Source of the DNA: Garcia nutans
Taxonomy: Eukaryota > Streptophyta > Magnoliopsida > Malpighiales > Euphorbiaceae
Direction: 5' to 3'
Length of the DNA: 64,000 nucleotides
Assembly: GCA_947685225.1 (NCBI GenBank)
Contig: CANTUV010000002.1
Location: 682,001-746,000 of the forward strand
Made by a program: the position numbers and the translations under genes. Below the pieces are notes generated by a model. The model had not been told where the DNA came from. It saw nothing but the letters and a program-made list of their open reading frames with translations, and ran no database searches. Shown piece by piece: positions 22,716 through 34,494 of this stretch (positions are counted from its first letter, which is position 1; each line of letters opens with the position of its first letter).

Positions 22716-25700
22716 ATGGCTCCCAAAACCAAAACTAACAAAAAGAAAGACCAAACCTGTAACACCCCTATACCTCGTATACATACACAGCATGCTAGTA
22801 CGATCGTAATATACGTATACAAAATATAGGTATGTCACTGTTTATAAAACATACAGACAATCCCTTTTCAAAAATATGAATAACTTTAAAACATTTTAAA
22901 ATTAGAAACAATAGATAAAATATTTATTCAAACACAGCGGAAAATATATAACAAATATTTACAATTACAAATACATCAAAACTCAAGTTTTACAAAAACA
23001 TAAAACATATACATGTTTGGCAGTATGTCTTCGATCTTTAAGCTTCACTAGCAATACCTCAAGATCTAGCCTCTACTCGGCCTAGAGGAACTCTTCGGTT
23101 CTTCCCTGTTACCTACGCGATAAATTATAATCGCGCTAAGCCAACAGCTTAGTGGTACAAACTACAATAATATTATGTTTTTATGCAATGCTAATGTCAC
23201 ACAATCAATTCCATACACCATTCACAAGAACTGTTATACTCCAACATCTTACTTTGCTTAAGGTCATATCAAACATTCATTCTCCACAAGATATTTATGC
23301 AATATAATCAATCTCATTATTCATTGGTTTCACCATTCAAGAATCACCTTGAAAACAAAGACAAGCATGGGCCCAAAGACACTAATATGCCATTCAACTT
23401 TCAGAGTTAATTTTTTTGTTTAATTATCACATTTATCATTATCCCAACTAGGCTTCAAGGATTTAGGTTCAACCAAGCTTCAAGGGGAACAAAGCATGCT
23501 AAGTATCAACCCAACTTGGCTTCAAGAACCAAACCCAACCTAGCTTCAAGGGTTGTAACATCTCAATTAGGCTTCAAGGACTAGATCCAACCAAGCTTCA
23601 AGGGGAGTAAAACATGTTAAACTTCAACCCAACTTGGCTTCAAGGATCAAGCCCAACCTAACTTCAAGAGAGTGTTACTATAGGCATGCCACCAACAACA
23701 AAACTCTGAAAATGAATAACATATTAGACACACAATTCATTTATTATTTATTATCAATTTCATTCTCAATTCTCATCATCATTTAGGCAAACATGCCCCA
23801 CTCATTTCAATTGAGTCATCATAGCCAATCACAATGGCTTCACATCTCATTTGAATCATAACACTTCATTATTCAAGTATACATAATCAATTACATTGAA
23901 CATATATCTTACATTCATCATCATATAGACAACATACTCTAGTCATTTTATTTCAATCATTATATCTCAAATCACATTAATCCATTTATCATTCAAGTGT
24001 ATATACAACAAATGACCTTAACACACCTTTTACATGTTCACCACAACATACACATTATATCAAACAATACATTATTAGTATGCATCAACAATGCATTAGA
24101 ATTCTTTACACATTTACAATCAAATGTGTGTTAAGTTTCAACATCATATGAATGTATGCAATAATGTAGTTTGTACTTACCTCAAGAACACTCACACAAC
24201 TCTATACTCTTCCTTTTCCAAGAGTTCTTCACTTCTTAAATTAGGGCAAATCACTTTCTTCCAAAACCTAGTCCAAAAGTGATACAATACATGAATTCCA
24301 ATACAATTTATCACTTATTAACCTCATCTTAGACCTTTATAACACACATTACAACCCAACACCACATACAAGAGCCCACGGCGTTGGCCACCCCAACCCC
24401 CACGGGCGTGGGGTAGAAAACAATTCTGCCCAAATTGTTCAACACCCCCACGGCCATGGCATCTAAGGGCCACAGGCGTGGCATCCAATATGCTACTGCC
24501 TTCTACCAAATTCACATATTCTAGGCTTACAATTCCAACAAACACAAATAACATGAAGATCTATGAAAATAATTGATCAAACCCAAGTTAAACATCACTT
24601 ACCACTTCAAAACCCTAAAACAAACTCAACTCAAACACTTCCAATAACAACACCAACTCAACTTCTTATCTTAAAATCAATTTCAACACTTATAAACACA
24701 CCACAAACAAACCTAATCATACCATCAACAACAATTCATCAACCTCAAACACAACTTTAAGAAGAACAAAAGAAATCAAGAGAGAGAGAACTTACCAAAA
24801 TAGTGAAACTTCTTGAATTTCCACTTAATCACTTGAAAACTCTTTCAATTTGATCTTAGAACTCAAAACCTTCCTCTTGCTCTCTTGTCTTGATCATGTC
24901 CGGCCACCAAAGAGAAAGAAAAGAAAATGAAGAAACAAAGTCAAACTTTTCATCTCTTTAAACCTCCACCAAGCAATTTAAAAAGAAAATTACCTAAATA
25001 CCCTCTTCTATATAATTAAACTTCCTTCCACTTAATATCCTTTTTAGTAATTTCATAAGTATCAAAATAAATATCTTCTTCCTTTGACCATTACATTTGA
25101 CTTGTATATATGTTGTATATATTCCCATATACACAACATATACACTTTCTTTTAAATTTCTCTTCCCTTTCAAATTACTCATATACATTCAATCCAATTA
25201 AAACAATAATATCAAAACTTCTAGGGCAAACATTGGGATATTACAAAACCAAGGGAAAAGGTATTGTGATTAGTGAACCTCAACCTCAACCTTAACCTAA
25301 ACCCAAACATTTTACTAGGAAGAGTGTTCAACCACATAAACCCAAGTACAAAATAGAAGAAGATAAAACTAAGTATTACATGCTTAAGAAAAAGACCATA
25401 GAACCAACCAAAATGCTTACAGAAGGGATATTCCTAGACCTAAATATCCAAGGTGAAATATATAACTACACTGATAGGATTGTGTGGAGGCACTTTGCAT
25501 TCCCAAATGAGTAAGGTTATCCTAGCCTCATAAGTGAATTCCTAATGTCTCTAAGGGTATAAAAAAATCATAATGCACCCATAGGTTTCTATAGAGTTTA
25601 CTTTAGGCTTTTTGACCAAGACTTTGCCCTATCTTTAGAAGGATTTGGTAAAGTTTGGGGATTCCGAACCCATGGAGTCTTTTCCTGTATGGATAAGGAT

Positions 25701-26627
25701 TTTCTTTTGAGAAATTATTCTTCTTTTTAGAGTGAGCTTTATATTGAAACTAAATACAATAATAGGTCATCAAAAGCCATCCACTTTAGAACTCTCCTAT
25801 TTTGGCTCCTACATAGAATCATCACTTACACAATCCACCAAAGAAGTGATGGAAATGTAAAGATCACTCAACGTGACTTACTCTTTCTATATCCTTTAGT
25901 TCCATAATGAGCCAATTCAAAGTGCTAGGTTCCTCATTGACACCTTTTTACATCATGGGAAATACAAGGCGGGCACTTTCTTTCTCTCCTCTCAAATCAC
26001 AAAACTTGCTAGACGCTTAGGCCTTCTAAACGCTGAAAATCTTGCAACCCACCCTATGTGATCCCCTTGATCCAACCACTAACTCCATCAACCTAAACTA
26101 TCTTGAGCATGCTAAATGCATTTAAAAGGTTGATGACCACTATAAGTATACCTTTGGCAGTAAGGGAGTTATCCAAAGAGAGAGGAAGATGCCTAGGTAC
26201 CACATTACCGAAGAAGAAGGAGAACCTAACCATGTAGAAGTTGAGCACCCCCTAGACCATCCAAGCCTACCAAAGAAAAGGCTGAGTCATCCAAAACCCT
26301 AAAGCCTATCCTCGAGGCCATAACTTCTCTTTAAAAACTTTAATTATTTTAAGAAGGATGTAACCAAGAGGACCACAAAACTCAACAAAAGGTTGATCTT
26401 ATCTCCCACATTCATCATGAAATATATGAATTCAAGGAAAATTTGATCTTCCTCGATATGAGTTGAGTGAGCGGGATGTGAGTGAGCATGTTGAAAGCCC
26501 TTATGAAGAATCCTCCCAATCATCTCATGGTTACTCTCCCTCTCCTTCTCTTGATGGTGATGATGATGAAAGCACTCTAACTCCTCCTCCGCCATCAAGA
26601 AAAGGAAAAGAGAAAGTTATTGATTAG
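22716..26627 (+). pseudogene. SIRE-type third ORF of element 2, split by a solo LTR
   Basis: ATG at 22716 (MAPKTKTNKKK) leads directly into the solo LTR at 22758. Reading resumes after 25250 (KPREK) and continues with several stops to TAG at 26625-26627. Visible pieces are RIVWRHFAFP, AIHFRTLLFWLLHRI, NYLEHAKCI and FGSKGVI. The C-terminal part matches the frame at 12450-13051. SIRE elements often carry an extra frame here, sometimes called env-like. I see no signal peptide or membrane anchor. The middle resembles the putative plant transposon protein domain, from memory and unverified. Function unknown. Confidence 0.65.
22758..25245 (-). mobile_element. Solo LTR, family A, with 5-bp target duplication
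   Basis: Flanked by AAACC at 22753-22757 and 25246-25250. On the minus strand it starts TGTAATATCCC and ends GGGGTGTTACA. It is 2,488 bp with no internal coding DNA, so it arose by recombination between two LTRs. It is homologous to 3094-5325. A CG-rich stretch with CCCCACG-GG-CGTGGGG lies at 24398-24413. Confidence 0.9.
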
Positions 26628-27077
26628 TTTTGTTTCTTTTCTTTGTTATTGTTCATTTACTTTGTTTTGTTTTAATTTGTACTTATTTTTAATGAAATGA
26701 AATTGTGTATCTATTTTATTTGGTTATTTTTCTATTTCTTACAATTTATTGTATCTCCTTTTTGCCTTTGGCAAATGGGAGAAGTAAGTTGTATGAACTT
26801 AATTAAGGGAAATAAAACTTAAAGAAAACTTAAAAACTTCAAACAAAACTTAAATTAAAATTGAACATACTCCATACATTAAGGGAGAGAAGAGACCTAA
26901 CTAGAATTTAAAGATCATGCATTCCATATACATTTAATGGAGAATGATTTGAAGGGGAGCAACTAAAATCAAACAACATTGGCATTAAACATTTGCATTT
27001 GAATTGCAATAGATGCATGCACTTAATTATTTTTAAATTAACTTCAACTTGATTGCTAAAGTCAAAAAGAAGGACAT
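26628..27077 (+). other. Element 2 3' untranslated region and decayed polypurine tract
   Basis: Purine tracts at about 26776, 26880 and 26954 correspond to the repeated GGGGGAG tracts of element 1. The terminal tract before 27078 reads AAAAAGAAGGACAT, a weakened polypurine tract. Confidence 0.6.
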
Positions 27078-30000
27078 TGTTGGACAATTAAACTCTTTTT
27101 TTATCATTGATAATTAAATTAATATGTACTAATAATTTCAAACAAGTATGTTGTTATAGGTATGAAACCCTAACCTTTATTAGACTGCCTGAGCCATCGA
27201 GCGACTACACAATGTTGCAAGAAATATGTACCAGAGTTATAGATAGGATAGCAGGCTTGCAGAGCTGTGAAGCTGGATCGCGAGCTAGACGTGCAACCAC
27301 CCAAGCTAACCAAGCTACTGCACAACAAACATAGAAAAAATCCATAAAATTTATAGAGGAGCTGACGGTCTCACCATACGGTGTAGTCTAGTCATGAGGA
27401 ATATGAACGACCGCACCTAAGCATTGAGAAACAGCACTAAAAGCCAAGTTAAATTCACAAATTTATAGAAGGGATCACAGTATCAGCACGCAATGAAGTC
27501 AAGAAGCAAGGAAGGCATGCGACCGCACCACCATACCGAGCAAATGTATAACCCAATGACCCAAAAGCTCAAAAATGGCAGAAGAGATAGCAGTTAGCTC
27601 ATGCAGTGCTTCCTCAACACTCAATCATTTAGGTGACTACCTGAGACAATTGAGTGACCGCACAAGTCCTATACATTTTAAACTTAGCGCCAAATACACC
27701 ATACTAATGACAATTGAACACGTGGATGAAGAAATTCAATTTAAAGAATCACATGACATGACAACATGGGCATGCAAGATCCTGATAGATAATAAAATAT
27801 TACCATTAGAGTTATCCATTAGAGCAATATTTGAATTGTGCGACTACAAAAGTAGTAACGTGACCACACAAAGTAACTCAGCCACCAAATTAATGGAAGA
27901 CAAGCTCTAAACATATGGGAAGAACTTCAAACAGCTAGATCAAGTCCAAATGGCTATAAATACCCCAAGAAACCTCTTGTTTAAGGGTAATTGTAACACC
28001 CCATCTTAGCCTACGTTTATAGACCAAGATGGACTGTTAACTCATGGTGGTTGTGTCTTAATATTTTACTTAGCCAATTTTAAGTGCAGATTTAAAAAAA
28101 ATTTTGCCATAACCTCCCCTAAAAATGGAGGTCCCAAGTGTCGCCAAAACTGATTTTTAAAATTTTTTGAAAAACATTTTGTTTCACAAATCAACTCAAG
28201 CACACTCCCAATAATCCACCCTTATAACCTCAACTACAATCCTGCAAGAAGAATTCACACTTCTATACTTGCATACATAAGTGCTAAACCCAAATAAGAT
28301 TTATTAGATTACTAGCAGTGTACGTGTTCTGGCTTTTCAGTATAATACATTTATTTGCTAGATCATACAAGCTTATGTACATGCCATATTGCTACAATCA
28401 ATCATATCCAAACTCCTACCCAAAGTAGTAGTCAAGGCCAGCTGCGCAGGACATGCTGCAATCTCGTCTCCTCGTTTAACCTACGAGTTTAGAGGGAAAC
28501 TAAACTCGCTAAGCAATTGCTTAGTGGGTACTTAAATCATTGCAATAAATAAATAAAATGAAAGAATGATTTGAACATACATTTATATACTTTAAATAAT
28601 TGAAAGGAATAAATACAAAACACAGAAGGTAAAAAGGTTTGACTGAATAATTTGAATTTAAATCATTTCTCTTGCTTTTATCATTTTGGTTGCTCTACTG
28701 GTTTAACAGAACATCAACGGATAAGGAAGGGTCATGATAAACATATCTCATCATGATCATATTTCATTATCTTTCATCATAATTCTTGCACATGTGCCAA
28801 TGGCCATTATCATTGCATCATTGATCATGTCATTGTAATCATCGGCCTTCAGCCGGAATATCATATCATGTCATAAGCAGTACTGCAGTAATAGTATGAT
28901 GCATCATACTCTTATCTCAAGGGTTCTGATATACCAAGTAGAGCATAAATAATTTATTAAATTACTTTGGTCATGATATTCAATAGATCATGATTTTTCC
29001 ATAAGGCATATATTACTAGGATAACTTCGCATGATGCCTTTCTGATTATTCCAAACACCTTTCATGTCATTTTAAATGATATAACATCAATCTATATCAT
29101 AATATTCAAGTTTTAACACATTTAGAAAAATGACCAAATGAATAGTAGCGCGGTGCGTAAAATCGGCAACGCAATGGCGCGAGACAACGAAATAGTAAAA
29201 TCTTTTTTTACTGCTGAAAATCAGTCAACTTTGGCAACAGTTTTGACCAAGTAAACAACCTTATTTTTGGATGAATTTTTTCAGGAAAACACTTTCATAA
29301 GTTAACTAAATGCATGTAAAATTTCATCGAAAAATTCTTTCGTTTACCCCTTCAACGGACTGCCCAAAATGAAAGCTGCAGAATGGTGCCCAAAAGGGAC
29401 CATTCGGCCCAATTTTCAAAATTTGAGGGAAATTGATTTTTTTTCTTGCAAAATTGATTTTTAGACTCCTTTTGTGATACCATTGAAAGACTAAGGGTCC
29501 CTCTTTCAAAAATCAAACTAAAGGAGTGATTAAAAGTTCATCAAAGTTTATGGATAATTGAGCAAAGTTTAGCTAGTTTGTTTTGTTTTCATTCTTTTCA
29601 CAATCAATTGATTACAAATGGTTCAAGAGCACTTTCCCACATATTTACCACACAAAATAACATTATTTCAAAACCATTTCAAAAGTCCCATAATGCAAAA
29701 TATGTGAATTAATTGAAAAGGCAATGATTTAAGTACCAAACCTTGTTTATTTGCTTTGTTCCTTGCTTGTCCTATTCTTTCTTCCCTTCTTCTTCTTTAT
29801 CCCTTTGATTTCCTATAATTTTCATAACTTCCATAATAAGAACGTGATAAAATCTATATGTTCAAGCCTTGATTCTTACTATCTAAAGCTACTAATTACC
29901 ATTTATTCATCACTTCTACATGCATGGATCATTTAATCTAATTTCTCTTCACTTTCTTAACTTTCCCATAATCTTCCCAACTTTTCTGTCATTGATAACT

Positions 30001-31537
30001 TGAAAACTATCAATCAAATGAATAAACTAAAGCTAGAATTGGAATCCTTACCTTAAAATTAAGCTTTTCCTTCCAAAAATCCATTTGAACACTTGAAAAA
30101 TTCCTTCCCTTTTTTGGTGGAGAGAATTCGGCCATGCCTCTCAAAAATGGAGAGAAAAATGTTTCCTTAGTTCTTTAATCATCCTTCTCTCTCTTTTTAT
30201 ATTTTTCCATTTTCCATTTATTTAATTAATTTCATTTTGGAGGGTTAAGATGTAACCACCACAAAAGTATCTTTAACTAGGATGGTGCCATATGGAGGGT
30301 TAAGATTAATCCAACCCAAAAGTGTCTTTAAACAAGATTTTGCCATGTGTCCTTTTCTAGAAAATTACTATGCCATGTGTCCCTTTTCTAGAAAATGAGT
30401 GGAAGTGAAAAGACCAAAATACCCTTCAATGGAAGGTTTTGCCTTTTCTTCGTAACCGGGTGGTTTTACGACGCGTAAAATGTACCATTCTCCTCCTTTC
30501 AACCTCTCGTTTCCATTTTCGACATTCATTCTTGATTTTGAACTAATTTATAAAAATTACGCTCATGCCCTTGACTTTTGTAAAAATTTTCTTTAGGTCC
30601 TTAAGTGATTCGGGTCTCCACTTAGGTTCGTTCTTCGACATCGATCACTGTGGAGTCCTTCCGTTTACTTCGGATACCTTTATGTGTCTTGTTTTCCAGT
30701 GTATACATTATTATCACAAGAATGACAAAAATACCCTTGGTCAAGAATCCACTGTATCTCTCAAACTATGCGTTTTCGGGAAAAACCGTGGTGTTCCATT
30801 TCGACCCAATTTTTCTCTACTTTCCATTTCTGGAGTCTGTTATATGCACTATTAAGAACCTCCAGTACAACTTTTGGAAATTACAGTTACCTTCCCAAAA
30901 CTTTTTGAAATTACAGTCACCTCCCCAAAACTTTTACAATCTTTTCAGTTAGGTCCTTTTTGTCCTATAAAGCTTCCTTTCACTTCGTGTTCTTTGGTGA
31001 TTACTCGGGACGGCTCCTGTTACTGTACGCGGATGTACTGTACATGGATGTACTGTACATATGTACAAATTGGGTCGTGACAGTAATTGTGATTCTAATA
31101 GCTAAATCAATATACTTGAAATTTCATATACTATAAGTAACATTTGTATTGTTAGGGTGTTGGGTGTGAGCATCTAAAACACCATTGTAAGTTGAGTGTT
31201 AGCTTTGAAACCCTTAGATTTTAGAGTGAGCTTTGGGAAAACTCTTGTAAGGGTTGTGAGGAATATACTTAAAAATTTTGTGTGAGCTTGTGAAAACACC
31301 AAGTTAGAGTTAAACTTATAAAAACTCAAGATTAGTAGAATCTTAACAAGTTGTTAAGGTAGTGAACGTAGAATTGAGGTAAATCTAAACTACTGTAAAT
31401 CTTTTATGTCCACTCTTCTCTACTTTACTCAATCTTCTTCTATCTTCTTCATCTTGGTCTTTAAATTTTTAATTTTTCATCACTACTCAAATCAACCAAT
31501 TAACCCCCCCCCCCCCCCCTCTTGGTTGCTAGTTTGA
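27078..31537 (+). repeat. Element 2 3' LTR, split by a solo LTR
   Basis: Segments 27078-27991 and 31083-31537 together make about 1.36 kb and align with 15672-17045. TATAAATA is at 27955-27962, and the insertion lies ~30 bp downstream of it. The leader hairpin is at 31342-31358. A run of 16 C lies at 31504-31519. The terminal GGGACA is reduced to A, followed by the AAATT duplication. Confidence 0.85.
27992..31082 (-). mobile_element. Solo LTR, gypsy family C, with 5-bp target duplication
   Basis: Flanked by GTAAT at 27987-27991 and 31083-31087; removing it restores the LTR sequence exactly as at 16585. The minus-strand start is TGTCACGACCC and the end is GGGGTGTTACA. It is 3,091 bp with no open frame of note. 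It has hairpins at 28788-28797 and 28843-28855, a TTTTACG-ACG-CGTAAAA hairpin at 30464-30480, and TGTACTGTACA repeats near 31031-31063. Confidence 0.9.
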
Positions 31538-31542
31538 AAATT

Positions 31543-31846
31543 GATTATGTAATAAGTCAAATCCAAATGATTATAGTGATGGAAAATTCCAATAAAATGT
31601 AATAATATTAAATTTGATTAATTTTTAGTCTAAAAGCAATTTAGCATATTTTCGATGTCCAAAGGGTCGAACATGACCTTTGGGTCGTGCGCATCACCAT
31701 CGAGCCGCGTTGCCTAGCAACTTGGTTAAACCAGCTTTTTTTTCTTGCATGAAATGTGTATTATTATGTATTTTTGGCCCAACTTAATTTTTCAACTCTA
31801 ATTTTCCTAATTTTTCTAACTTAGGTATAAAATTAAGAGTTCACAG
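31543..31846. repeat. Outer right arm of the palindrome
   Basis: The reverse complement begins TGTGAACTCTTAATTTT and aligns loosely with 14718-15182, with about 160 bp less. It was contiguous with 15671 before element 2 inserted. Confidence 0.5.
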
Positions 31847-32330
31847 ATGTGCCCCGTTACATCAATTTGGTATTGATGCAATGGCATGAACTAGGGAAAA
31901 CAAAAATGAATGGACCTGATTAGCAAGGACTTCTTTAAATTTTGGTGTGCATATGACCATGTTTAGCATTACGCCAATTGGACTGCCTTTTGGCCAAAAT
32001 TTTATAAATATGGATGAGGAGAAGATTCACTGCTTTGCTCCTCCCCTTTCTCCCTTTCTTCTTTTAGCTACTTAAGGTTTTCAAGTTGTCTCAATTATTC
32101 TCTTCCTCTCTAGATGCTGTTGAAGTGCCAATTGGAGGAGAGCTTTTTTTGGATTCTTACACTTATGTATCGCATATCGACTTTATAGAGGTAAGCTTTC
32201 ATTTTATTTTTGCAAAGAAAGAAACAAAAACATCATTCTCATTGCCTTCCAAATAATAAATAATGCAATTATTATTATCCATCATATCTTAATAATATGT
32301 TCAATTGAAATTACAGGGGGTCATTCCAAC
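31847..32330 (+). promoter_or_regulatory. Promoter and 5' leader of the plant mobile domain pseudogene
   Basis: TATAAATA at 32003-32010 is followed by a CT-rich leader. A candidate 5'-UTR intron has donor GTAAGC at 32191 and acceptor TTACAG ending at 32316, 14 bases before the ATG at 32331. Confidence 0.45.
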
Positions 32331-34110
32331 ATGGGGAATCTCAACCTTCCTAAAGAGGTGAAGGAACTATTGTCTCCTACTAGTTTCTTAGACTTTTTAT
32401 CCCTAGATTATACTTAACAAGCAAATCATGACTTGTTACAGGCTTTAGCCAAAAGATGGTAGGATTCCACCAACTCATTCCACTTTTCATGTAATGAATT
32501 GACCATGACTCTGCAAGATTTGTACCTGCTATTTGGCTTACCATTTGGGTTGCACCCCTTGGATCTATTTTCAAATTAAAGAAGTTTAGCTGAAGAGCAA
32601 CTTATGGATCTACTAGGAGGCATTCTGCCCATTCCCATAATCGACGAGGCCATGATCACCCTTGCTTAGTTAAAATGGCATATCAATTCTTTGGTGAGGA
32701 GATATAGTGACCTTAGAGATTGCTTCCTACAAATTACTTGTAGTGTGATTTTATTATTGTCGGGGTGTACCTTCTAGCACACTCAGTGCAATACTATTGA
32801 TCATGCCATTTTGATTAGTTTGGAGGATTTAACCCTCATCACTAAATTCAATTGGGTTGGTTTTTGTATTGGCCACGATGTATGAGGAAATGTAAATTGT
32901 CTCAAGGGTGAATCCACTCCATTAAAGGAACTTACATCTTCTAGGAGGTAAGTACCCTAGCACTCTTTAGTACTTCCATTTTGTTTTATTGAAACCTGGG
33001 ATAATGATCACCTTGCTATCTTTTACAGATGTGGGCTTATGTATATTTTTCAAATTTGGCATCCGACCTAAGGAATCCATAATTAGATGTTTTTCTCATG
33101 GGACGTCGTTGGTCCATCAATAATCAATCCTAGCGACTTAATTCGGGTTTCCAAAATTTGTGAGCCATTTTCAACAACTTATTGACAGATAATGTGAGTA
33201 AAGTACATTTAAAATGTATATTTTGATTAGCTTCTATGATGATGCTTTTCTTTTATAGGTAAGTTAGTGTCCTTTCAATGGGAGATTCATTCCCTCCAAT
33301 CCTGAGAATTTGAACCAAGCTGCTTTTTACTCTAATTTCCAGGCAATTTTTTGATCACCAAAAACTAAGTAATACTATTTAGGTAAGCACTTTCGATGCC
33401 AAGAAACTCCTAAGATAATTGTTTCGCGCACCACCCATAGACATAAGAATGGGAAGAGATATATCTGCACACCCACTTCTCTATAGTGGTCTTCTTACAA
33501 CTAATTTCATACTCCCTAGGGAATGGATTATGATGACTTTTATAAATCTTCAATGATGCCTTTTATTGTTAATAGTTTAAGTAGCCAATTCCAGCATACT
33601 AATCCTTCACCCGGGGCCTCTTATCCTGAGACTAATGCAACTGGTGCAAGGAGAGGTGCTGCTCGCCATGGAAGAAATAAAGTCTTAAAAGATATTAATA
33701 CTAGGTTTACTGAAACTGCACTGGTGCCAAAAGGTTCTCAAGTTGGTTTTCGATCTACCTCTGTCGAGACCCATTTTGTACCTTTTGAGTGTGTTCCCCT
33801 TGTATTATTGGTTGAGTGAAATTTCCACCTATGCTATAGGTGATAACATGGGTCAGGAGAGGGCTCTTTTGCCCAAAGTTCCTTTTGCCCCACTATTAAA
33901 GAACTACCACGAGGTAAGCTTTTCTTTGTAGCATTTTCCATTGGTTATCATTTCTTAATTTTCTTACCATTTTTGGTATGTATTTTGTAGTGGCCTAACG
34001 AATGGGCTAAACATACTTTTGAGATGGCTCGTCGTTATAAGACTTTTTTGTAGATGTTAGGTCAACTGTCCTTTGAGAATGGGGAAAGGCGTCATCGTGA
34101 TAGAAGATAG
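32331..34110 (+). pseudogene. Plant mobile domain (PMD) gene, multi-exon pseudogene
   Basis: From ATG 32331 the first exon reads through six stops and holds ALAKRW, then SFHFSCNELTMTLQDLYL, then LFGLPFGLHPL. This is the diagnostic start of the plant mobile domain (aminotransferase-like, MAIN/MAIL1 relatives). It ends at a good donor (GTAAGT, 32948). Exon 2 is about 33029-33193. Later exons are less sure: near 33259-33382, 33520-33912 (GTAAGC donor at 33913) and ~33991-34110. Introns have GT-AG ends, so this is a decayed spliced gene and not a retrocopy. PMD genes occur both as host silencing factors and inside transposons; which applies here is unclear. Confidence 0.7.
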
Positions 34111-34255
34111 ATTTCCTTCCTGACTTCCTTATTTATTTAGGATTTAATTTTATGCCAATGTTGCATTATGATGCATGTACTGTCGGATGATTGTACCTGT
34201 ATAATTTCAATTTATGCACTTTCCTTCTTTTTATGTTGGCTTTATTAATAAAGAC

Positions 34256-34289
<34 letters not shown>

Positions 34290-34494
34290 CATGGGCTCAC
34301 ACTTCACATGGACTAGCTCACGCATCATGCAACCAGTCTACGTGACAAGCAGTCATCCCCATATCACACAGTTGTATGTGCTTAACACGTATAGTCTGCA
34401 TACTGTGCAGATGAGCAATTTATCCTATGTATGGGTGATTTTTTCTAACCTCATGCTATTTTCAAGAGCCTTTTAAGCTTTTCAAAGGACTTTT
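34111..34494 (+). other. 3' end of the PMD pseudogene, microsatellite and unassigned DNA
   Basis: AATAAA at 34247-34252 is a likely poly(A) signal. A (TAT/ATT)n run of 33 bp spans 34256-34288. The 200 bp after it has no recognisable content. Confidence 0.5.

Larger units (their letters stand above)
15672..31537 (+). mobile_element. Element 2: old SIRE-type copia retrotransposon, interrupted by two solo LTRs
   Basis: Two LTRs flank gag, pol and a third reading frame in the same order as element 1. Target duplication AAATT lies at 15667-15671 and 31538-31542. The LTRs differ by roughly a fifth, judged by eye, and the frames hold many stops, so this is much older than element 1. Two minus-strand solo LTRs (22758-25245 and 27992-31082) sit inside it. 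Without them the element is about 10.3 kb, a normal SIRE size. Confidence 0.88.

Noticed and set aside
22716..26627. Viral envelope gene in element 2
   Set aside because: The position fits the env-like frame of SIRE elements, but no signal peptide, fusion or membrane segment is visible; called third ORF of unknown function.
29146..29185. CG-rich array in family C solo LTR comparable to the other U3 arrays
   Set aside because: A few GCG-containing words occur but no clear repeated motif, so I did not count it as a further example.
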